Source: Anastatus disparis
Lineage: Eukaryota; Arthropoda; Insecta; Hymenoptera; Eupelmidae
DNA: 64,000 nt
Reading direction: 5' to 3'
NCBI GenBank assembly: GCA_017163975.1
Contig: JAFFSR010000345.1
Coordinates: forward strand, 258,001 to 322,000
The position numbers and the translations under genes were made by a program. The stretch's first letter is position 1. Every line of letters begins with the position of its first letter. Positions 42,708-53,138 of the stretch are shown one piece after another. The notes beneath the pieces were generated by a model. It did no database searches. It was not told where the DNA came from and saw nothing but the letters and a program-made list of their open reading frames with translations.

Positions 42708-44580
42708 CTACAATGGCACTTTGCGAGATTTTCTTTCTGAAAAATCATCAATTATTTCAGAAAAGTCTACTTTGTTTAAAAGATCATACTCAATACTCAT
42801 AATTGTAAGGCTGCTTAAACAATCTTCATTCATAGCTGATCTTAGTCTGTTTTTAATCATTTTTAACTTGGAAAAGGCCCTTTCGCACGTAAAATTTGTT
42901 GTCATTAGAGTTAAATATATTTGTAAAAGTATAGCTACATTTGGAAATGTATCTTTAATATATTTATCGACCAATAATTTGTACATACGTACTTCAAAAC
43001 TCAATTTTTGATTCTCATTTTTTGCGCTAACTATATATTTTTTCACGTACTCTCGAAAGTGTAAAAGTTCAAATTTTAAATCTTCTTCTAAATCATCCTT
43101 GTATAATTCAATTAATTGATAGGCATGGCCTGTTATCTCTTCAGGTGAAAGATTATGTAATTCTCTAAGGAAGCCAAAATATTTTTGAACAAGATCATAT
43201 GGAGAGATTCTTTCTGTTAAAGAAGTAACAAGTTGATCTATAACTGTCAGATAACTTTCAACTCTAAATTTTTGAGATGCTGAAAACTGAATTGTTTCAC
43301 TTCTTACATCTAATGGATCTAAGCGAACATTCCGCTTATGCACTCTCTTGTTTTGTTCAGAATATTCACATTCACCTTATCCTAATAATTCTTTTCCACG
43401 ATTTTCATAAAGTTCAAAATTTTTATGCAAGCTTACAATGAATAATTAAAGAGATTCTAAAAGAGAAATAGAAGTATTTAAGTCTGTATCAGGACTTTGA
43501 AGCTTGAGACTCACTTTATTTATTCGTGCTAAAACGTCATTCCAAATTTCTACATATATGAACGTTTCCAACTTAGACATGATTTTGTATAAACCACTGG
43601 CTTCGTCATTTTTTTGTCATTTTCATTAGCCATTTCTGAAAGAATTTCTCTGTATACTTTAAATCCTTTATTTGAAGACTTGACTGCATCAGCTCTGGAA
43701 GACCATCTGGTAGTATCCACACGTTTCGTTGTAATTATTCTATCCTTTTTAAAAATCAGAGCTTCTCCTAATCGTGCCACAAGTATTGCATGCCGATTAG
43801 ATGAAGTAAAAAAAAACGTAAATTTTCTCTAAAAAACTAGCTCCTAAGCAGCAGTTCATTACAGCAGTGCCGACTAAATTTAGAGAATGGCCAAAACAAG
43901 GTATCCACCAAGCTAAATCATTTTCTTTCTTTATGAGTGCTTGTAGACCGTTGAATTTCCCACTCATGACTGAAGCGTTATCGTACGATTGGCCTCTACA
44001 GTTTTTAAGTTTCAAGTCATGTTCTTTTAAAAATTCATCTATAACATTATAAATATCTACAGCCTTGTGACCTTTATTAGGAAAAAATTTTAAAAATCTT
44101 TCAACTGGCTCGTCGTTTTCAAAGTACCTTATAACTAAACATAATTGATCAACACGCGCAACGTCAGTCGTTGAATCGACTGACAAAGAATAATATTTAG
44201 ATTTTTTTATATTTTGAATAATTGTTCCTAAAATTTTGTCATTTATAATTTGAATTAATTCTTCATAAATTGTAAACGAAAAATAACTAACGTTACCACT
44301 ACCGCAGTGAGCGTAATCTTTTATGTGTTGTTTCAAAAAATTATCGTAATTTGACAATAATTTAATTATACCAAGAAAATTACCACTCTCTGGAGAACCC
44401 AAAACCATCTTGAGTAAATTGATTATTACATGAATTAAAAAGCTTACAATAAAAACAGTATAACTTTCCAGTTTTTGGGGAAAAGCATAGCCATGATCGA
44501 TTTATTTTTTCTCCATTTTTCATTACTTTTTCAAACATTTTCACTTTGGATTTTCTTTTTTTTCACAGCTTGTATCATAT
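42708..44580 (-). pseudogene. hAT transposase, broken
   Basis: Reading from 44580: a TTF-type zinc finger fragment (RSWLCFSPKTGKLYCFYCKL). A shift near 44400 leads to a long frame (44408-43797) with the catalytic region typical of DUF4371/ZMYM-like hAT transposases: SLSVDSTTDVARVDQLCLVI, NCRGQSYDNASVMSG and IPCFGHSLNLVG. A middle frame (43780-43550) has TTRWSSRADAVKSS, and a final frame (43343-42708) carries the hATC dimerisation block TCERAFSKLKMIKNRLRS. Stops and shifts lie between the pieces, so it is dead. No terminal repeats were identified. The 140-bp MITE lies just beyond its 3' end. Confidence 0.8.
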
Positions 44581-44769
44581 TGTAAATTTTAAATCATAAT
44601 AATTATATTCTTAATGAATTAGGAATGAAAATAAATTCTTTAAATAATAAACAAAGGCAAATATTCGACCAGGGTTGCGAAAAAAGTAATTAAAAATTAT
44701 TTGAATCACGAATCATTTTTGAATTTGTAATTAAAGTTTTATTTAATTAACAATTCCTTTTAAATTAAT

Positions 44770-45235
44770 AATTAAAAATATTTTAATTAACAAATCAAAA
44801 TCTAATCGTGAATTGAAAAGGCTTTAATTAAAAAATCAAAAGGAATTCTCAATTAAATAAATTTCAATTAAGAAATCAAAATGTAATCGTGAATTGAAAG
44901 GGCTTTAATTACAAAATCAAAAGGAATTCTTAATTAAATAAATTTCAATTAAGAAATCAAAATTTAATCGTGAATTGAAAGGGCTTTAATTCCAAAATCA
45001 AAAGGAATCCTTAATTAAATAAATTTCAATTAAGAAATCAAAATGTAATCGTGAATTGAAAGGGCTTTAATTCCAAAATCAAAAGGAATTCTCAATTAAA
45101 TAAATTTCAATTAAGAAATCAAAATTTAATCGTGAATTGAAAGGGCTTTAATTCCAAAATCAAAAGGAATCCTTAATTAAATAAATTTCAATTAAGAAAT
45201 CAAAATGTAATCGTGAATTGAAAGAGCGTCACTTA
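44770..45235. repeat. 81-bp tandem array with a 162-bp higher-order unit
   Basis: The landmark AATCGTGAATTGAAA begins at 44804, 44885, 44966, 45047, 45128 and 45209, exactly 81 bases apart. Alternate units carry ATGTAATCG or ATTTAATCG and end in GGAATTCT or GGAATCCT, so the repeating block in the last five units is a 162-bp dimer. Confidence 0.9.
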
Positions 45236-45309
45236 TGATTATGATTTGTGAATCCGAGGGATTTAATTAAAAATTCCACAATTTCTTTTTAATTAAACGT
45301 ACTAAGGAA

Positions 45310-45425
45310 TTTGTATCATATATATGTATATAGAAAAACATATGTGGACGCGCACATACATACGCACCTAGGCTCATATATATGCAACATTTCATGTCGA
45401 CCCACACGCACACATACGGACAAGT

Positions 45426-45477
<52 letters not shown>

Positions 45478-45480
45478 TCC
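45310..45480 (+). repeat. Minisatellite block with (TA)n, start of the GGGACATTTCATGTC region
   Basis: Contains the first diverged units (CAACATTTCATGTCGACCCA, about 45383; CGTTTCATGTCAACTTG, about 45480) and a TA microsatellite (45427-45475). Confidence 0.7.
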
Positions 45481-45554
45481 GTTTCATGTCAACTTGCACC
45501 CGTTGACCCGTATATATTTTGGTTTATATATATATGTATTAGTTATATACGTAA

Positions 45555-45715
45555 CTTGGGAGTACGAAGGATGAATACAGGCGAGACTAAAGTGTTTGTC
45601 GCTTGAGTAGCAGTTGGTCGAGGGTGCGCGAAGCGCGCCCGAGACTGACTGCTGCTCAAGCGACAAGCACTTTAGTCAAGCCTGGTTTCAGAATCCTTCG
45701 TACTCCCAAGTTACG
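45555..45715. repeat. 160-bp GC-rich hairpin
   Basis: AACTTGGGAGTACGAAGGAT at the left pairs with ATCCTTCGTACTCCCAAGTT at the right. Further in, TTGTCGCTTGAG pairs with CTCAAGCGACAA, and the tip is GGGTGCGCGAAGCGCGCCC. Stem mismatches are few. It is markedly GC-richer than its surroundings. It could be a MITE, a fold-back insertion or a structured transcript; no target duplication was seen. Confidence 0.8.
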
Positions 45716-46005
45716 TAGATAAGTTTATGTCGTTGGTAGGCCGTATGAGGAACTATAAAAATGATTTTTTTAAATTAACGATATGTTTTATTAAAAAAAA
45801 GTAAATAATGTCATTATTTACTTATTTACTTTACTTATAAACTGTTTAACTTTGAAAATTTGTTTAGACAAAACATTCTGTAAAGTTAAGATTTTATATG
45901 AATTTGTATGAGCAATGACATATCTAACGACATTCTTTTGTTTTCACTAACCTACGAATCGATGTCACTCGCGTCATATACGGCCATGCTGTGCGATATC
46001 TCGAT

Positions 46006-46057
46006 CTGTCAATACTCCCTTAGGGAGTATAGGGCTGTCGATACTCCCTAAGAGAGT
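46006..46057. repeat. Perfect-stem hairpin
   Basis: CTGTCAATACTC continues to TTAGGGAGTAT and pairs with ATACTCCCTAAG plus GAGTATTGACAG around a ten-base loop AGGGCTGTCG. An outer ATCTCGA...TCGAGAT pair (about 45998 and 46076) extends it. Confidence 0.8.
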
Positions 46058-46139
46058 ATTGACAGAGAGAATATCGTCGAGATATTAGCATGAACGTATG
46101 CAATGCCTATACAAATTTAGCGTGGTCTATAGGTATTTC

Positions 46140-46529
46140 ACCGAATACGGCCTACGACGACATAAATATATATACATACATACATACATACATACATGGG
46201 ATATTTCATGTCGGTTAGCACGTACTCATAAGTACAGGTTTTCTTTATATGTGGTACATTTCATGACAACACGCACACACCCATTCGTGTACCCTTAGAT
46301 TTACATATATGGGACATTTCATGTCGATTCGCATGCATGCACACGCACGTTAATAAACATAGGATTTTTCACGTCAATTCGAAAGCACACACACAGGTTT
46401 ATATATATGGGACATTTCATGTCTATTCGCATGCATGCACACAGACTTTAATAAACATGGGATTTTTCACGTCAATTGGAACGCACGCACTTACAGGTTT
46501 AGATATATGGGACATTTCATGCCAATGCG

Positions 46530-46571
<42 letters not shown>

Positions 46572-47060
46572 ATTATATATGGGACATTTCATGTCAACTC
46601 GTACATACTCATAATGACAGGCTTTTTTATATATGTGGGACATTTTATGACAACACGCACACACCCATCCTAGTAACCTTAGGTTTATATATATATATAT
46701 ATATGGGACATTTCATGTCGATTCGCATGCATGCACACGCACGTTAACCTTTTAAGGACGGGGATTTCGACGTTGAAATTCGACTTTTTTTTTAAACAAT
46801 ATTTGTGCATAAAATGAAAAAATATATCACGTGGAGTGCCTGATAAAATTGGTGGTCGATATATCGACCAGTCCCGTCCTTAAAAGGTTAATATATATAG
46901 GATTTTTCACGTCAATTCGAACGCACACACACAGGTTTACATATATATGGGACATTTCATGTCAATTCGCATGCATGCACACAAACTTGAATAAATATTG
47001 GATTTTTCACGTCAATTGGAACGTACGCACATACAGGTATATATATATGAGATATTTCAT
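46140..47060 (+). repeat. Minisatellite with two alternating ~50-60-bp subunits
   Basis: Units alternate between ATGGGACATTTCATGTC followed by RATTCGCATGCATGCACAC, and ATRGGATTTTTCACGTCAAT followed by a CA-rich run and CAGGTTTATATAT. Examples begin near 46197, 46308, 46355, 46407, 46455, 46508 and 46578. A MITE interrupts at 46748-46887. Open frames in every phase here are translated repeat, not genes. Confidence 0.85.
46748..46887. mobile_element. 140-bp piggyBac-like MITE, copy 2, in the minisatellite
   Basis: The same 140-bp body as 42537-42676 with only a difference or two visible. TTAA lies on both sides (46744-46747, 46888-46891). Neighbouring minisatellite units read CACGTTAATA at the corresponding place, so the pre-insertion TTAA is directly visible. 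Confidence 0.9.
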
Positions 47061-47078
47061 GTCGTTTACAGGTTTATA

Positions 47079-47815
47079 TTGTGAGCGCCCGAGTATGTAC
47101 GGCCCTGAAACCGTACGATACTGGAAGATGCGCGCGCAAACACCCAAAAAGACCAAAGTGGTTGAACAAGCAAGCGCGCGTATGTACGTATACGCATTTG
47201 CATGTGTAAGTACCGCTGAAAATATACGGCGACTCTCCCTCTCTTCTATTAAGATAGAAGAGTGGGAGAGAGACCTAGGAGAGCTGAAGCAAGCAGTGCG
47301 AGGAGCTCGCGACTCTGGCACTCTTGGATCAGCTCTCTTGGTGTGAAGACACGCTTGCTCGTAGCACAAGTGGCGAATGGCCTGACACGTGCTACAAGCA
47401 AGTATTTCTTTATTAAGCGCGAGATTACTCTTAGTTTTTGCATTGTACATTGATTCAATTTAAGTTGTTAATAAAGAGCTTTTCCAAGATATACCCTCAT
47501 CCAATTAACCCGGTGTAAAGCCCCGAATATTAAGGCATTTGGTCCTTAATAATAACGGGCTTTTCACATAATAATCCTAAATAATACTAACAAATATATC
47601 TTAAAAGTCAGCTATAGCTAGGCAAGGCGTCCTAGCTATAAACGACTTTAACAAAACAACAAAAACACACAAAGAGTCTGCACAAGCTAGGCATGGTGCG
47701 CTAGCTTGTAACGATTCTCTAAAACGAATCGTCATTTATAATGAGACAGCCTCGCTCTCAATAAATAAGATAATTATTAAAATAAATAATAATTAAACTA
47801 AATAATAGGAAGGAA
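47079..47815 (+). mobile_element. LTR-like retroelement fragment in the minisatellite
   Basis: A GC-richer block breaks the minisatellite. It starts TGTGAGCGCCCGAG (47079), has AATAAAGAGC (47474) as a polyadenylation signal, and reaches an inverted end CGGGCTTTTCACA at 47569. TGTGA...TCACA with AATAAA near the end is LTR-like. A further 245 bases (47570-47815) hold two related hairpins and no satellite, and may be the 5' leader. No target duplication was confirmed and no genes are present. The 147-codon minus frame over it has no recognisable motif. Confidence 0.5.
47609..47715 (+). repeat. Two related stem-loops with compensating changes
   Basis: TATAGCTAGG...CCTAGCTATA (47613-47641) and ACAAGCTAG...CTAGCTTGT (47680-47711) share the AGCTAGGCAWGGYG core, but the outer stem differs and still pairs. 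Each is followed by AACGA. They lie 70 bases apart in the presumed leader of the LTR-like fragment. Confidence 0.6.
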
Positions 47816-47818
47816 GGT

Positions 47819-47861
<43 letters not shown>

Positions 47862-48277
47862 GACAGTACATGTCGTTGCGCATGCATGCACACACACGTT
47901 AATATACATGGGATTTTCCATGTCAATTCGAACGCACGCACACACACACAGGTTTATACATATGGTACATTTCATATCGATTTGCATGCATGCACACACG
48001 TTAATATACATAGGATTTTTCACGTCAATTATTACCCACGCCTATACAGGTTTATATATATGGGACATTTCATGACAACTCTAACACACCTATCCAAGCG
48101 CCCTTAGGTTCACATATATGGGACGTATCATGTCAACACGCACGCACCGGTTTTCATATATTTGACATATCTTGTCAACTCGAACACGCAAACACATCTA
48201 AACATGTATTTGAAATTTGTATTTATATATATGGGACCGTTTCTGTCAATTCGCATGTACGCACACACATGGGCTTA

Positions 48278-48323
<46 letters not shown>

Positions 48324-48640
48324 TATATATGTGTGTATATCTGCGTACACATATACATGGGATATTTAATGTTAATTCACACGCGCGCACATACACACAG
48401 GTTTATACACGGGACGTTTCATGTCAATTTACATGCATGACACACGTACTTGAGTTTGTATATATTTTTCTTTATATATATATACATATATATATGGGGC
48501 TGTTCCTGTCAAGGCGCATGCACGCACACACATGGGCTTATGAATATATGTACATACATATACATGGGATATTTTATGTCAATTCATATGCACGCACACA
48601 CACACACACACAGGTGTATATATATATATATATATATGAG
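47819..48640 (+). repeat. Minisatellite, second part, same orientation
   Basis: Resumes after a TA microsatellite (47819-47858) with ATGGGACAGTACATGTCGTT. Units recur to about 48600 with TA and CA microsatellites between them (48272-48320, 48595-48640). Unit boundaries drift in the second half. Confidence 0.8.
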
Positions 48641-50084
48641 TGCCACCAGATTTTTTTTTAAACAAGTGAGCAGTTTTTAATCAGTTACACAAACAGGTTA
48701 TTTTTTCTATGTTACTTAAAATAAAAAAAATTCTAATTTAGGAAAAATTGCTAATATTAATACTGATAAAAATCTTAAAGATTTTTAAGGAATGGTTTTA
48801 CTTTTTGATGGATAATTTGATTATATGATTTTATTTTCAAAAAAGTTTTTCCCATAATAGTTATCTGTAATAAAAAAATTCTTTTACAATGCTAATTACT
48901 TTTTCCTGACATTCGTTTTGAAAGTTTATGCTTAGCAATTTTAAAATTTGGTTGTGACACTGATGATGCTGCTATAAATTATTTTGGATGTGTTATAATT
49001 AGTGTGCTGCCTCAATTTTCAACTGAAGGATTATAAATTAAGGATATTTTGGATTGAATTGCGGAAATAAAATAAATGATTAAAGATTATATTTTCAATC
49101 AATCATATACCTATTTTTTTTATTAAAAAGATATATTTTTACAAAATATGTAACAGTAAAAGAGTAGTTCACAGAAAAAAATTGTACTTCGTTAAAAAAT
49201 TTTATAAATTATAAAAACACAAGTTTTTTAAACTTCATAAAATAATGAATAGCGTACTGTACATATTGTTCTTGTAGCAAAAATTCTACATGTAAAAAAT
49301 GTAATAAGATTAAAATACAAATAACGATTAATTAAACGTATTTATAAATTATAACATAAATTTAGCAAATGAAATAAAATTTTAGGAAATCCTATTCTAA
49401 TCTCTGCTGCACTGTAACAATAGTCTCATTCTAATATGAATAATTGAAAAAAATTATAAAACTTATTCTTTTTTATAACTTTGGCATGAAAATTGCATGA
49501 AATAAGCGACAAAATGTTTTTTATTTGAAAAATAGACTTTTCAAATTTTTGGAAATTATATCATACAAATTTTCCTGGACATTTTCCGACTTCACCCCTT
49601 TAAATTAATGTTTAGTGACAAAATATATAAAAAAATTTTTGGAACCGTGGACTTTAATGTTACTATAGCAATCTCCCTATTTTCCGACCTGACTTTTTCA
49701 TGTGAGCACCGTTGCGCGGTACTTTCTGAATAAGCGGTTCCATTATTCGTGAAAAATTAAAGGAAGACCGCAACCAGCCTAAACCATTCTTTTTTTATCA
49801 ACAGTTGGTGGATTAAAGAATAATTTTAGCTAATTAAAATGTAAAAATTCTTAATTATATTGGTCACCAATGATTAGTGCAATAAAATAAAAAAAATCAT
49901 TAAAAATGGCAAAATGAGTTTTTTTTTATATTTATGATGTTTTTACAGAGAAATGGTGCAATGTACGGCAAAATTGATAAGAATATTTTCGACTTAATAT
50001 TTGATGAAAAACACGAAAAATTATGTTTTTCTGCGAAGAATTAACAACCAGAAAATTTACTTTAGAGATTTTCCTAACTATTTT
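48641..50084. other. AT-rich DNA, no gene supported
   Basis: No coding frame or bounded repeat. A GC-richer patch at 49680-49800 (CACCGTTGCGCGGTAC) is unexplained. The last part may be a diverged arm of P0. Confidence 0.45.
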
Positions 50085-50200
50085 CCAGCTATCCACCCTC
50101 GAAATTCGTGTTCAAGGCACCAAAATACATAGGAAAAACTTTGGTGGAGCCGTGGATCTCCATCGGCTACGGAAACTCTCCTAGCTACCTATATTAGTTA
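50085..50200 (+). repeat. Partial copy of the P0 arm
   Basis: CCACCCTCGAAATTCGT, the AAAACTTTGGTGGAGCCGTG block and CATCGGCTACGGAAACT match the outer arms of P0 (17945-18050 and, in reverse, 15770-15880). Confidence 0.65.
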
Positions 50201-50612
50201 TAAATGTCCTCCGTATTCAGGTGAAATACCCCGGTGAACATATACATTAAGGTTTGGAAAAATTCTGATGTAAAAGAACCTTTCTAATTTTTTGCGGTTT
50301 TTGGTACCAGTCCATAATACAACTTTGTGAACTCTTATGAAAAAAAATTGTCATGATTTTCGTTGATACCTTCTGAACTTTTTTGATTCATTAAGTTTTA
50401 CTAAGAAATAGTAACCTTAATTTTATCGTATTCACAATTAATGAACAATTAAGATCGCTTTAGAATTGAACAGCACTGTAAAGTTTTCAGGAGAATCCTT
50501 CTAGATTGTATTTTAAAAAATTCTTCAGAAATATTTTTCACGTTTTATCATCGTATGAATATATTTATTAAATTATTGGTAAATAAATGATTATAAATCT
50601 ATGAAATCATTT

Positions 50613-50815
50613 TTTTTTTTTTTTTTAACGTCGCTATATTTATGCTATGCTATTATTGCTATGCTAATCAGCGACGGAGCTCGTAAGTGTGTTTGTGAAC
50701 AAAGCACATGTAACGTACAGTGGTGCTTGTATCAATCGGCCGAGAGCGGGATTCGAACTCGGAACCTCGAGATTACGAATCCAACGCTCTACCGAATGAG
50801 CCACAGACCGACTCC
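50613..50815 (-). mobile_element. tRNA-derived SINE with target duplication
   Basis: Reading from 50815 on the minus strand: a tRNA-like head with GGCTCATTCGGTAGAGCGTT (A box) and GAGTTCGAATCCCGC (B box), an anticodon-like loop TTCGTAA, then about 120 bases of body, ending in a run of about 16 A (T run at 50611-50626 on the plus strand). TATGAAATCATTT (50600-50612) and TATGAGATCATTT (50816-50828) form a 13-bp target duplication with one difference. The head folds poorly as a tRNA, so it is a SINE rather than a tRNA gene. Confidence 0.85.
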
Positions 50816-50828
50816 TATGAGATCATTT

Positions 50829-50959
50829 AAGAATACGGATGAATCTTTATATTTTCTGTATATTGATTGAAAGGTTAATGAAACTTCACGAACTCTGTGG
50901 AAGTAAATCGAGATGAATTATTACAATCTTGTAAAGAGTTTAATAGCTATTAAAGATCC
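50829..50959. other. Short spacer, nothing recognised
   Basis: AT-rich DNA between the SINE and M2 copy c. Confidence 0.45.
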
Positions 50960-50963
50960 TTAA

Positions 50964-51333
50964 GAGGAGGTCGAGTATATATGTCCTATTGTAATCAAAA
51001 AATTGATTTTTTTACAAAAACTAATAATTTTAGCAAAAAATAAAGAGAAAGCCCCATCTTGTATCATAAAAAGCAATATTTTCTTTGATTAGGAAAAAAT
51101 TTTTTTATCGATTCCTTTTGAAAAAAACATAAAATATCGAGGTTTGGATGGACAATTCAGTTTTTCAAAGTTTTCTTTGAAACGAAGCGATAAAAATAAT
51201 TTTTTCTCATAAGAGAAAATATTGCTTTTTAGTATACGAGATGGGGCTTTCTTCTTATTTTTTGCTACAATCATAAGTATTGCAGAAAATTGAATTTTTT
51301 TATTATAAAAGGATAGAGATGTACGACCTGCTA
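50964..51333. mobile_element. MITE M2 copy c
   Basis: TTAA on both sides (50960-50963, 51334-51337). Ends are GAGGAGGTCGAGTATATATG and, inward from the right, CAGGTCGTACATCTCTATCC. The body is a hairpin similar to 40703-41083, with AAAGCAATATTTTCTTTGAT and its complement. Confidence 0.85.
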
Positions 51334-51671
51334 TTAATAAAATACCGTGAAAATTATTTATGATTCTCAGTAACGATCTTGAAGTTATAAAAAAATATAC
51401 ATATTATTAAATTTTTTTAACTCTTGAAATAGTTAAGCATACCATGGAATTGTTTGATAGTGGAAATAAAGCCATTTTACACGACTAAGCTATAAATTTT
51501 TTTTGTGAATAAATACAATAAATCGCACTAATTTATTAATACTAGGCAATTTTTCAGTTTATTAATAAGTTAATTTAATTAATACTATGATATGCCCTTC
51601 AAAAATCACTATTCAATATATTAGAAATTCATAAAGAATCTGAAGAAGTCATAATCATATTTTTTGATACA

Positions 51672-52048
51672 TGGGGATATCCACAAAACTTTTAATTGTC
51701 TAGTAACAGGTCATATTACAGCTGTTACTGGGTTACCGCATGATGCACATTGTTTAAACTAGGTTCAAATCTTTTGTGCTATCCTGTAACTCGATTTCTG
51801 ATGTATTTTGTAAATGTTTAACAAACGGCGCAGTAGATATTTCTATGAAACATTCATTTTTACACATAAAAAATTACCGTAATTTATCTTATGTGTAAAT
51901 TTACTTTTTATAGAATTATCTGCTGCGCCGTTTGTGGCACATTTACAAAATACATCAGAAATAGAGTTACAGGATAGCACAAAAGATTATAACCTAGTTT
52001 AAATAATGACCTGTTACTAGAGAATTTAAAATTGGATGGATATCCCCA
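51672..52048. mobile_element. Palindromic MITE with TGGGGATATCC ends
   Basis: The outer arms (TGGGGATATCC / GGATATCCCCA) pair for about 45 bp. An unpaired insertion of about 40 bases follows on the left (51717-51757). Pairing then resumes (AGGTTCAAATCTTTTGTGCT against its complement) to a centre near 51885. Confidence 0.75.
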
Positions 52049-53093
52049 TATAATACCATAGTGGTACACATGAAATTGGAAAGGTTCTAAAAATATATAA
52101 ATTACAATAACTTTTCTAATAAGGATATATTATTCAGATTAATATTATTTTTAAAATTAGATAACATTATTTTTATTTTTAAGAGCATGACGAAGCTTCC
52201 AGTCTTCTAATAATATTTCCAATCCCAAGTTATGAATAAACAATGCGTTTAATAACATTTTTTTGCGACAAAGAAAAAATTTGTAAGATTCAACTCGAGT
52301 GCGGACAACTCAAGAAACCCACGAAAATACTACATGAAAAGTAATAATACAAACTTTCAATGTAACGTATTTTAAGATTAGGTTTGTCGAGCTTGATATA
52401 ATTTCCAATCCAAGTTCATAAAAAATTTACAAGTTTAAATGATTTTTTATTTTAACAAAAATTACACAGGCCCACAAAATGAAAAAAAATGTCTGAACTT
52501 TTGACCGGACATACATATTTCCATGTATTTTTCGACGCTGAATCCGAATCTGTAATAAAAATATAGGGTTTTCCTACCTTTTCTCAGAGTTTTATTGAAA
52601 AAACCTCATTTTTTACGGGTTTTTTGCGGTTTTTCGAGTCTAGAAAAAACAAATCATGAGATAAGGTTAATTGGACTTCAAAATCGAATTCTACGGGAAA
52701 AAATACACGGGAAACCATACCTTCAAATTTTTTTAACGCGATTCTAGTCCTCTGTATGGGGCTGAAAAGATGAGGAAATCGGTAAAAGTCGAAATTTTGC
52801 CTAAAATGGATTTAAACAATATTAAAATTTAATCATGCGTCTTTTGAAGAGTCGATAAACATTGGAAATACTATCCTGGGGTTTTTCAGATTGCTGATCA
52901 TGAATTTGAAGTCAGATTGTGTAAAAACTACTTCTAGAGGGCGGTGACAAGAACTGTATATGGTAAATTTATCGATTTTTTAAAAATTTTACGTCTGAAA
53001 TACTAATTTTAGAGTCTTTCACAGCATTGACTGTAAATTCAAGATATTAACTTAGCCTATTGTGTACGTTAAACTTAACATTTTGTCTATGTT

Positions 53094-53129
<36 letters not shown>

Positions 53130-53138
53130 GATGTTTTT

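Noticed and set aside
42721..43011. 96-codon plus-strand frame
   Set aside because: Antisense shadow of the hAT C-terminal domain.
47007..47450. 147-codon minus-strand frame over the LTR-like block
   Set aside because: No recognisable motif, no support from context, and it overlaps satellite units at its end.
46337..48661. Many His/Thr/Tyr/Ile-rich frames in all phases
   Set aside because: They are translations of the minisatellite and its TA/CA microsatellites; frames in different phases and strands are equally open.
50740..50815. tRNA-Thr gene
   Set aside because: Poor acceptor and T-stem pairing, a SINE body with poly-A tail and a 13-bp target duplication show it is a SINE head.
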